From assembly GCA_045804265.1 (NCBI GenBank), contig JBJMNK010000153.1:1-24818 (forward strand): DNA of 24,818 nt, in the 5' to 3' direction. Positions 6,971 to 13,317 of this stretch are shown here, piece by piece. How positions within the stretch are numbered: position 1 is the stretch's first letter; every line of letters starts with the position of its first letter. A program made the translations under genes and the position numbers. This DNA comes from JABFXC01 sp045804265 (GTDB lineage: Bacteria; Gemmatimonadota; Gemmatimonadetes; Gemmatimonadales; Gemmatimonadaceae). The notes below the pieces were generated by a model. The model was given only the letters and a program-made list of their open reading frames with translations. It was not told where the DNA came from and did not search any database.

Positions 6971-8206
6971 TCAGGCCTCGAGGCGCTCGCCTGCGCGGCG
7001 ATTTCCGCCGCGGCGGTTGGCGACATCGGCCATCGCGGCGACGGCGCGCTCGCGGTAGCTGATCACATCGGCGGGAGGCGCGGTGGGAAGCAGCACGTTG
7101 CCATCGGGGACGGGAACGCGCAGGACGAGGAGCCGGTCGCGGACGACGCGACGGAATCCCTTGCCCTCGTAGATCCGGTTCATGAGGATCCGTCGCACGA
7201 CGACCATCACGACGGCGAGCATCGGCACCGCGACCACGAGTCCCACACCGCCGATCATCGTGCCGACGATGAGCACCGACAGGATCGTCATCACCGGCGG
7301 CAGGTGCACCTTCCCCTGCATCACCTTCGGCATGAGGACGTTGCCCTCGAACAGGTGCACGAGCACTCCCCAGCCGACCACCATCATCGCCGCGCCGAAC
7401 CCACGCTCGCCGAGCATGAATAGGGCGGGCAGCGCCGTGGAGACGAGCGTGCCGAAGAACGGAATCACCGAGACGACCCCGGTGACGAGCGCGAACGTCA
7501 GCCAGTAGGGAACGTGCAGGAAGTAGAACCCGAGCCCCGTCAGCAACGCCAGGACGCCCATCGTGAACAGCTGGCCGACGATGAACTGCCGCAGCGTCGT
7601 CGCGAGGTCGGAGAGCACGTCGCGCACGAGATCGCGGTGCACCGGCGGAAAGAGGGCAATCAGGTACTCGCGATAGAACGCCGGCTCGAGCGCGAGGTAG
7701 ATCGCCATCACCAGCACCGAGAAGACGCTGATCGCGACGTGGACGAGCGAGAACACCTTCGGCACCACTCCGCCGAACGTGCCGGCAACCTGCTGATATG
7801 CCGCGATCAGGAGCTTGTGCTCACCCGGATGCCACATCGGCGCAAGCGCCGGAACGCGCGCGACCATGTTGTCGATTCCGGTCTCCCAGACTTCGATCTG
7901 GCTGGGAAGCACCGTCAGCAGCTCCTGCGTCTGCGCGATGACGGGAGGGACCAGCAGCCAGACGATGCCGATGATCGCGCCTAACGTTCCGAAGAGCGCC
8001 AGCGAGAACGCGAACCAGCGCGGCAGCTTTGCCCGTCGCTGAAAGAAGTCGGTCACCGCGCCCAGGTAGAGCGAGATGAGAATCGCCAGGAACAGCAGCA
8101 GGAAAATGTCGGCCGCCCTGCCGACCATCCAGAGCAGCAGGATGGTGAGGACGACCGACGCGAGGATGGGCGCGAACTTGAAGCGCCCCGTGGTTCCGGC
8201 AATCAC
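6971..8206 (-). CDS. AI-2E family transporter (PerM-like permease)
   Basis: A 411-residue polytopic membrane protein. Hydrophobic segments lie near 12-30, 33-50, 66-92, 155-175, 210-233, 238-262, 270-285 and 305-340, with a long soluble stretch around 95-150. The family-typical C-terminal helices are GMIGGVGLVVAVPMLAVVMVV-like (about 315-335). This is the layout of the AI-2E/PerM/YdiK family, which includes exporters of autoinducer-2 and Na+/H+ antiporters, so the substrate cannot be assigned. It starts at GTG six bases after the pspA stop, with no clear ribosome site, suggesting coupling. The stop codon lies inside the octamer GCCTGACG, and a second octamer lies at 7979-7986. Confidence 0.92.
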   Translation of the reverse strand: MIAGTTGRFKFAPILASVVLTILLLWMVGRAADIFLLLFLAILISLYLGAVTDFFQRRAKLPRWFAFSLALFGTLGAIIGIVWLLVPPVIAQTQELLTVLPSQIEVWETGIDNMVARVPALAPMWHPGEHKLLIAAYQQVAGTFGGVVPKVFSLVHVAISVFSVLVMAIYLALEPAFYREYLIALFPPVHRDLVRDVLSDLATTLRQFIVGQLFTMGVLALLTGLGFYFLHVPYWLTFALVTGVVSVIPFFGTLVSTALPALFMLGERGFGAAMMVVGWGVLVHLFEGNVLMPKVMQGKVHLPPVMTILSVLIVGTMIGGVGLVVAVPMLAVVMVVVRRILMNRIYEGKGFRRVVRDRLLVLRVPVPDGNVLLPTAPPADVISYRERAVAAMADVANRRGGNRRAGERLEA

Positions 8207-8212
8207 GAGTGG

Positions 8213-9001
8213 CTACGTCTCGTCCTTGAGGTCTTCGATCTCGGCGTGCACGGTCTCTTCGCGCTTGTCGTTCCCCTTCCCGGTGCCGAGCTGGCGGTTC
8301 GTCTGCGGCGCTCCAGACGGCAGCATTCCCATCTTCTGCTTGAGCGCGAGCAGCTGCTGGTCGACGCCGATCGCGCCCGCGCTCTTCTCCAGCCGCTTGA
8401 AGTCGCTGGCCAGCTTGTCGCCGCTGAACTCCTCGTCGATCTCGGCGCTCGCCTGGATGCGCTTCTCGGTGGAGACGATCTTGTCCTCCATTCGCGAGAA
8501 TGCCTCGAACGCGGAGTTCTCCGACATCGACGACATCGTCTCGGCGATGCGCTGCTGCGCCTGCGCGCGCCGCTGCCGCGCGATCAGCAGGTTCTTCTTG
8601 CGCTTCGCTTCCTCGATCTTGTCGTTCAGGTCGCGGAGCGAGTTCTTGTGCTTCTCAGTTTCGTTGCGATGCGCTTCCCACGTCTGCTCGAGCGTGGTGC
8701 CGTGTCCCATGTGCTCGCCATGGCGGACGAGTGCCTGCTTGGCGAGGTCGTCGCGCCCTTCCTGGATCGCGAGCATCGCCCGCTTTTCCCAGTCCTGCGC
8801 CTGGCGGTATTCCTGGTCGACCTGGTCGCGAAGGCGCTTCTCGTCGGCGATCGCCGAGGCGACCTGCTGCTTCGCCTTGACGAGCTGCGTCTTCATGTCG
8901 ACCAGGATCTGATTCAACATCTTCTCCGGATCTTCAGCCTTGGAGATCAGGTCGTTGATGTTGGACTTCAGCAGTGAGGACAGGCGGTCGAGGAGACCCA
9001 T
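8213..9001 (-). CDS. pspA: PspA/IM30 family membrane-stress protein
   Basis: A 262-residue protein, almost wholly charged helix. The N-terminus MGLLDRLSSLLKSNINDLISKAEDPEKM is the family's amphipathic helix followed by the conserved DP-x-KM. Long coiled-coil segments run through about residue 215. PspA/IM30 proteins bind and remodel the inner membrane in ESCRT-III-like assemblies and help under envelope stress. The C-terminal ~35 residues (after GMLPSGAPQ) are polar and look like an unstructured tail. The stop of the upstream YbjN-like gene is two bases before this ATG (TGACCATG), so the two are coupled. I found no sigma54 promoter or PspF partner, so the E. coli-type control is not evident. 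Confidence 0.94.
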   Translation of the reverse strand: MGLLDRLSSLLKSNINDLISKAEDPEKMLNQILVDMKTQLVKAKQQVASAIADEKRLRDQVDQEYRQAQDWEKRAMLAIQEGRDDLAKQALVRHGEHMGHGTTLEQTWEAHRNETEKHKNSLRDLNDKIEEAKRKKNLLIARQRRAQAQQRIAETMSSMSENSAFEAFSRMEDKIVSTEKRIQASAEIDEEFSGDKLASDFKRLEKSAGAIGVDQQLLALKQKMGMLPSGAPQTNRQLGTGKGNDKREETVHAEIEDLKDET

Positions 9002-9003
9002 GG

Positions 9004-9408
9004 TCAGCGTGCCTCTTGATAAGCGCCAAGCTCGCGGAGGTGCGACGCGAGGGCGAGCGTCATCCCTTCATAGCTGGCGAGGAATTCTTCGTAGTCGAGA
9101 TGCGCGAGCTCGAGCGCTTCCGTCAGCACGATCGAATCGCGCTCGATGCCGTACGAACCGTGCACGAGCTCCGTCGCGTTGAGCTCGAGCAGCCGATGAC
9201 TCAGCGTGGCCAGCGCCCGCGGATCGCTCGGGAGCGCCATGACCTTCACGCGGAGGACGACCACCGGCGGCGAGTAGTTGACCACCACGTCGAACGAGAA
9301 GCTGCCGGTCGGCTTGACGATCCACAGCCCTGGCTGGATCTCGGAGTAGCTCGTCCCTTCGGCTGCGAGCCTGTCGAGAAAGCCTTCGATCTCTTCGCGC
9401 GTCACCAT
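9004..9408 (-). CDS. YbjN-domain protein
   Basis: A 134-residue soluble protein with the YbjN-like pattern: an N-terminal helix (REEIEGFLDRL), then G-L-W-I-V and V-V-V-N-Y-S-P-P-V-V strands, and a helical C-terminal half (LLELNATELVHGSYGIERDSI). Such domains resemble type III secretion chaperones and are often tied to stress responses; the molecular role is unknown. I chose ATG 9408 (MVTREEI) since the domain begins there and AAGG lies just upstream. The frame extends 34 codons further without domain character. It is directly coupled to pspA, and I infer it acts with PspA. No clear promoter was found in 9409-9564. Confidence 0.82.
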   Translation of the reverse strand: MVTREEIEGFLDRLAAEGTSYSEIQPGLWIVKPTGSFSFDVVVNYSPPVVVLRVKVMALPSDPRALATLSHRLLELNATELVHGSYGIERDSIVLTEALELAHLDYEEFLASYEGMTLALASHLRELGAYQEAR

Positions 9409-9564
9409 CGCCTTACCCTGGTTTGAGGTGTCCCTGGGTTCACCGTACGGATGAGCTGGGGGACTATGTTTCGGATTGACACGACTGATTTCGACGCCAT
9501 CGACGGGCACGCGGAATCATCCAGCCCCGGCGAAGATAACGCTGCGCGCGGGCGATCGCTCCGG

Positions 9565-10164
9565 TCAGCTGTACTTCCAGTTCCGGGTCCTCCCCTCAGC
9601 GAGCATCCCGACTGCTTCGCTGATTCGGCGCTGGCGAGTCTCATCGCGCTTCGCGTCGACGATCCACTCGACGTACTCCTTCCGCTTGCTCGGCGAGAAC
9701 CCTTCGAAGGTTGCGCGCGCTTTCGAGTTCTTCTTGAGCGCGGCGGCGAAGTCGGGTGGCGTCTTCAGAACGGGCTTTCGCTCGAGCCCCGGTTTCCGGA
9801 TCTTCGGCGTCTTCACGCCAGCTTCGTTCAGCGCCATCGCCTGCTTGATGTAGCCCGCCAGGACCCTCTTCGAGGGCAGGTCGGAGAGCTTCGTGATGCG
9901 ACCGAACTGTCCCATCGCATCACGATCGCCATCACTGCCTACGATCAAGCTCCCCTTCCAGAGATTGAAGGCGGCGTGCTCCTTGAAGGCCGCCATTCCG
10001 CACATGATGCCCTGGTGCATGAATGTCGGCAGCCGCCACTTCAGTGTCTCCTCGACATCAGGGCACGCCGAGTGAACGACCTCGCGGATGTGGATCAGAA
10101 TCGGCTTGGCGAAGTCGGCTGACTGCGCGATGTAGGCGTCGACGCGTGGGTCTTTCTTGCCCAT
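9565..10164 (-). CDS. YdeI/OmpD-associated family protein (DUF1801 + OmdA)
   Basis: A 199-residue soluble protein. The N-terminal half (PRVDAYIAQSADFAKPILIHIREVVHSACPDVEETLKWRLPTF-like) is a DUF1801/iron-chaperone-like fold with its typical W and MAAFKEHAAFNLWKG block. The C-terminal half (TPPDFAAALKKNSKARATFEGFSPSKRKEYVEWI region) is the bacteriocin-protection OmdA/YdeI domain. YdeI-type proteins have been linked to resistance to cationic peptides in enterobacteria, but the biochemical role is unclear. The ATG at 10164 has GGAG five bases upstream. It is probably an independent gene between the lipoprotein gene and the ybjN-pspA unit. Confidence 0.88.
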   Translation of the reverse strand: MGKKDPRVDAYIAQSADFAKPILIHIREVVHSACPDVEETLKWRLPTFMHQGIMCGMAAFKEHAAFNLWKGSLIVGSDGDRDAMGQFGRITKLSDLPSKRVLAGYIKQAMALNEAGVKTPKIRKPGLERKPVLKTPPDFAAALKKNSKARATFEGFSPSKRKEYVEWIVDAKRDETRQRRISEAVGMLAEGRTRNWKYS

Positions 10165-10245
10165 GGGCTCCGGAGGGCGAGGGCAGAACGGGGACTACCG
10201 GGCCCCCAAGGTAACGTCGATGATATCGCGCGACCATCTCCAGTG

Positions 10246-11547
10246 TCATTGCGTCAGCACGCCATAGAATCGAGCCATCCAGTACGGAAGGATGAAGTCG
10301 ACTCCGGGCGTCTCGATCGTCCCGGCACCGCCGCCGGCCAGTTGAAATGGATTACGCTGCCAGAGGAAATCCGTGGTGTACCGGTCATTGACCGGGATCG
10401 GTGCGCAGGCGTACGCGCCGCATGCGGGATACTTGCCCGTGTTGTCGACGTAGTAGTCTCGGCGCGGGCGCTCGAGCCAGAGCGAGAGAAGGTCGGCCGT
10501 CTCGGCGTCACGCGTCGGGCTGGGACCGAGGAGCCCGCGCTCGATCATGTTGAAGTGCGCGTTCTGGTGCGTGCCGGTACAGCCGCGCAGCGTTGCGAAC
10601 GCCTGCAGATAAAGCGTCCGGAACGGGCCCGGCTCCTCGAGGCGGATCAGGTTGTACAGGTTGATGTGGTCGAGGTTGAACTTGTAGTAGCTGCCGTATG
10701 GATCCTGGCATTCCGTCTGGATCGGCAGCTGTACAAGGGCCGCATTGGCGGCGCGAAATGACTGGTATGTCAGGTCCCAGCGGCTCGGGTCGACGTGCCG
10801 TCCGACCTGCAGAAAGCTCAGCTGCTGATCGGGGCGCTGCAGGAAGGTCGTACTGAACGAACCGTCAGGCATCTTCACCGACCAGCCGTTGGCGATCAGG
10901 TTCGACAGCAGCCGGCTGACGTCCTTCCGGATCTCCGCGCGCATCCGACCGCTGTCGAGCATGTCGTAGGCGACGCCAAGCCCGAAGAAGACGCCGGAGT
11001 ACTGGTCGCGCGATGTGCCACCGAGCCAGGCATACGGCTGCTTCTGATACGTCGACTCGTAGATCCCTTCGCTCGCTTCCTCAGCGAGGATCGCGTCGGC
11101 GTAGGGCGAACTGCGCGGGATCAGGAATCGCGCGAGGACGTCGGACTGCGTGACGTCGATCAGTGCCGTGATTCCGTGCAGCGCCTTCGTGGCGTTCGCC
11201 AGCGCGTCGGGAGAGCGAGTCACTGCATAGCGGGTCGCCTCGGCCGCGAGATAGTGGCCGGTCCAGATCGCGTTGTCCGCGGCCTGCGTGTAGCCTGACG
11301 GCGCCAGAGTCATGAAGTCGGGAGACGTCGAGTCGCCGGTCACGAAGCGGGGATTGAGCAGCGTGAGGTATGGCCAGTGACGCTGCTGGATCACCTGCGA
11401 GATCGCGATCGCGTCGGCTTCGGTCGGCGCGGGGGCGAGCGCGAACGCAGGGCGCGTCGCGGCCGCAGAAGGAGCGAGGCCGTCGCCGGCACAGGCGGCG
11501 AGCGTGAGGAGCGCGGCGGCGGGGACAGCCAGGTCGAACGGTTTCAT
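10246..11547 (-). CDS. unrecognised 433-residue secreted lipoprotein
   Basis: The N-terminus MKPFDLAVPAAALLTLAACAGDG is a lipoprotein signal with lipobox LAAC (cysteine at 19). Of the remaining ~410 residues, much looks helical, with aromatic-rich repeats such as YAWLGGTSRDQYSGVFFGLGVAYDML and QNAHFNMIERGLLG, reminiscent of alpha/alpha-toroid enzymes (polysaccharide lyases, epimerases), but I cannot assign a family. I chose ATG 11547 because GAGGT lies just upstream and the signal starts there; the frame continues 99 codons upstream through sdaAA antisense, which is not coding. Four cysteines in the mature part (in TECQDPY, RGCTGTH, PACGAYACAP) could form disulfides. Confidence 0.85.
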   Translation of the reverse strand: MKPFDLAVPAAALLTLAACAGDGLAPSAAATRPAFALAPAPTEADAIAISQVIQQRHWPYLTLLNPRFVTGDSTSPDFMTLAPSGYTQAADNAIWTGHYLAAEATRYAVTRSPDALANATKALHGITALIDVTQSDVLARFLIPRSSPYADAILAEEASEGIYESTYQKQPYAWLGGTSRDQYSGVFFGLGVAYDMLDSGRMRAEIRKDVSRLLSNLIANGWSVKMPDGSFSTTFLQRPDQQLSFLQVGRHVDPSRWDLTYQSFRAANAALVQLPIQTECQDPYGSYYKFNLDHINLYNLIRLEEPGPFRTLYLQAFATLRGCTGTHQNAHFNMIERGLLGPSPTRDAETADLLSLWLERPRRDYYVDNTGKYPACGAYACAPIPVNDRYTTDFLWQRNPFQLAGGGAGTIETPGVDFILPYWMARFYGVLTQ

Positions 11548-11612
11548 GAGGCACCTCGGAGTGAAACCACCGCTCCTCTCCGTCGCACCTAACGCGCCAC
11601 GGCCGCTACGGC

Positions 11613-12494
11613 CTAGGTCGCCTTCTTGATCTGGTAGAGCCGTTCCTTGGCGAGGCGGCGGCCGGTGGGCGTGGCGGCGAGGCCGCCGCCGGCCGTTTCC
11701 CGGTAACGGACGTCCATCGACGAGCCGATCTCGCCCATCACGTCGATCACCTCGTCGACCGGGATGGCGAAGGTGATCCCGGCGAGCGCCATCTCGATGC
11801 CGGCGAGCGCGATCGCCGAACCGGTCGCGTTGCGGAAGACACACGGCAGCTCAACGAGCCCGCCTAACGGGTCGCAGACCAGGCCTAACGTTCCCTGCAT
11901 CGCCATCGCGACCGCGTGACCGCACTGGCTCGGCGTGCCGCCGAGCATCTCGGTGGCGGCACCGGCGGCCATCGCCGCGGCACTCCCGGTCTCGGCCTGG
12001 CAACCGCCCTCGGCGCCGGAAAGCGACGCGCGCTCGGCGACGACGGCGCCGATAAGCCCAGCGCACGCCAGCGCATCGATCACTTTCTCCTCGGGAATCT
12101 TTCGCGCCTCGGCGAGCCCGGTGAGAACCGCCGGCAGCACTCCAGCGCCGCCCGCGGTCGGCGCGGCGACGATGACACCCATCGCCGCGTTGACCTCCTG
12201 GACGGCGAGCGCGCGGGCGAGGATGTCACGGAATGGCGTGCCGGCGAGCGGGCCGGGGGGGCCGGTGCGGAGCTTCGCCGCATCGCCGCCGACGAGTCCC
12301 GACGCGGAGTACAGGTCACCGACCATCCCCTGCGACACGGCGCTGCGCATGACGCCTAACGCGCGGCCGAGTGCAGCGCGGATGTCGGCGACCGGGCGCC
12401 CGGTGTCCTCGGATTCGGCGGCGAGCGCAGTCGCGGCGAGGGTTGCGCCGCGGCTCTCGGCATCGCGGATGGCTTCAGCGAGCGACTTGTACAT
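11613..12494 (-). CDS. sdaAA: L-serine dehydratase, iron-sulfur dependent, alpha subunit
   Basis: This 293-residue catalytic subunit deaminates L-serine to pyruvate and ammonia using a [4Fe-4S] cluster. Family blocks are all present: SQGMVGDLYSASGLVGGDAAKL (about 54-75), VIVAAPTAGGAGVLP (108-121) and the cluster cysteines C165 (GGCQAETGSA), C207 (CDPLGG) and C218 (ELPC). Length is as expected for the two-subunit Bacillus-type enzyme. It starts 15 bases after sdaAB on the same strand. Leucine codons at three GCCTAACG octamers (11862, 11883, 12354) are TTA, rare here. Confidence 0.96.
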   Translation of the reverse strand: MYKSLAEAIRDAESRGATLAATALAAESEDTGRPVADIRAALGRALGVMRSAVSQGMVGDLYSASGLVGGDAAKLRTGPPGPLAGTPFRDILARALAVQEVNAAMGVIVAAPTAGGAGVLPAVLTGLAEARKIPEEKVIDALACAGLIGAVVAERASLSGAEGGCQAETGSAAAMAAGAATEMLGGTPSQCGHAVAMAMQGTLGLVCDPLGGLVELPCVFRNATGSAIALAGIEMALAGITFAIPVDEVIDVMGEIGSSMDVRYRETAGGGLAATPTGRRLAKERLYQIKKAT

Positions 12495-12509
12495 CTTGGC
12501 CTCCGGCCG

Positions 12510-13184
12510 TCAGGCGCTGACCTTGTCGAGCCGGAAGGCCCACTTCACCCATGGGAGGGAGCGGATGCGGTCACGAAGGTTCGTGCTCGGCATCTCGTCC
12601 ACCTCGATCACCATGAAGGCATCGCCGCCGCGCGCTTTCCGCGTCAGGCGCAGCGTCGCGATGTTGATGTTGTCCTCGGCCAGCAGCGTCGCGATGCGTG
12701 CGACCGAGCCCTTCACGTCTTCGGCGACGAGGACGACCGTGTTGTAGTTGCCCGTGACTTCGACCGGGTAACCATCGATCTCGGTGATCAGCACGCGACC
12801 GGCTCCGAGTGACGACCCGACCATCGTCGCCGAGCGCTCCCCGCGGTGGACGGTGATCCGGGTGGTGTTCGGGTGGACGACCGCTTCCTCGCCTAACGTT
12901 GTCTTCTCGAACCTGTACTCGAGCCCTTCGCGCTCGGCGATCTCGAGGGCGGTGCGGATGCGGTCATCGTCGGGCGCGAATCCCATCAGCCCGGCGACGA
13001 TCGCCTTGTCGGTCCCGTGCCCTTCACCGGTGCGGGCGAATGACCCGTGCAGCTCGATGCGCGCCGTCTCCGGCGTCCCGCCGACGAGGCAGCGCGCGAG
13101 GAGCCCGATGCGGCACGCGCCCGCGGTGTGCGACGAGCTCGGGCCGACCATCACAGGGCCGATAATGTCGAGGAGGCTTACCAC
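12510..13184 (-). CDS. sdaAB: L-serine dehydratase, iron-sulfur dependent, beta subunit (ACT)
   Basis: A 224-residue partner of sdaAA. The N-terminus VSLLDIIGPVMVGPSSSHTAG is diagnostic for the beta domain. The C-terminal ~80 residues, from GNYNTVVLVAEDVKGSVARIATLLAEDNINIATL onward, form an ACT domain that in this family senses serine. Translation starts at GTG 13184, inferred from family alignment; no clean ribosome site is visible and the leader upstream is unusually pyrimidine-rich on the coding strand. The stop TGA lies inside a GCCTGACG octamer. With sdaAA it forms a two-gene operon. Confidence 0.95.
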   Translation of the reverse strand: MVSLLDIIGPVMVGPSSSHTAGACRIGLLARCLVGGTPETARIELHGSFARTGEGHGTDKAIVAGLMGFAPDDDRIRTALEIAEREGLEYRFEKTTLGEEAVVHPNTTRITVHRGERSATMVGSSLGAGRVLITEIDGYPVEVTGNYNTVVLVAEDVKGSVARIATLLAEDNINIATLRLTRKARGGDAFMVIEVDEMPSTNLRDRIRSLPWVKWAFRLDKVSA

Positions 13185-13203
13185 CTTGTCAGCTCAAACA
13201 CGG

Positions 13204-13254
13204 CGATGAGAGATGAGCGAGACTCCGAGGAGAGACGAGAGATGAGAGAAAGAG
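13204..13254. other. purine-rich tract between uvrA and sdaAB
   Basis: About 50 bases of the plus strand are almost only G and A with a few C and T, built from GATGAGAGA-like units (13205, 13241). On the coding strand of sdaAB it is a pyrimidine-rich leader ending 20 bases before the start. It may be low-complexity drift or a leader element. Confidence 0.5.
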
Positions 13255-13268
13255 CCGAGCGGGACGTC

Positions 13269-13300
13269 CGGCGTCAACTGCGGCGCCGCGGCTGACGCCG
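13269..13300 (-). terminator. hairpin downstream of uvrA
   Basis: Inverted repeat CGGCGTCA (13269-13276) and TGACGCCG (13293-13300), eight perfect pairs, with a GCGGCGCCGC palindrome in the loop region. It begins 18 bases after the uvrA stop. No T tract follows, so strength as a terminator is uncertain. Confidence 0.5.
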
Positions 13301-13317
13301 CGAGCGAGCGAATGGCG

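Noticed and set aside
9409..9564. sigma54 promoter for pspA
   Set aside because: I looked for GG-N10-GC type elements with TGGCAC/TTGC spacing and found none; a weak CATAGT -10-like box lacks a good -35.
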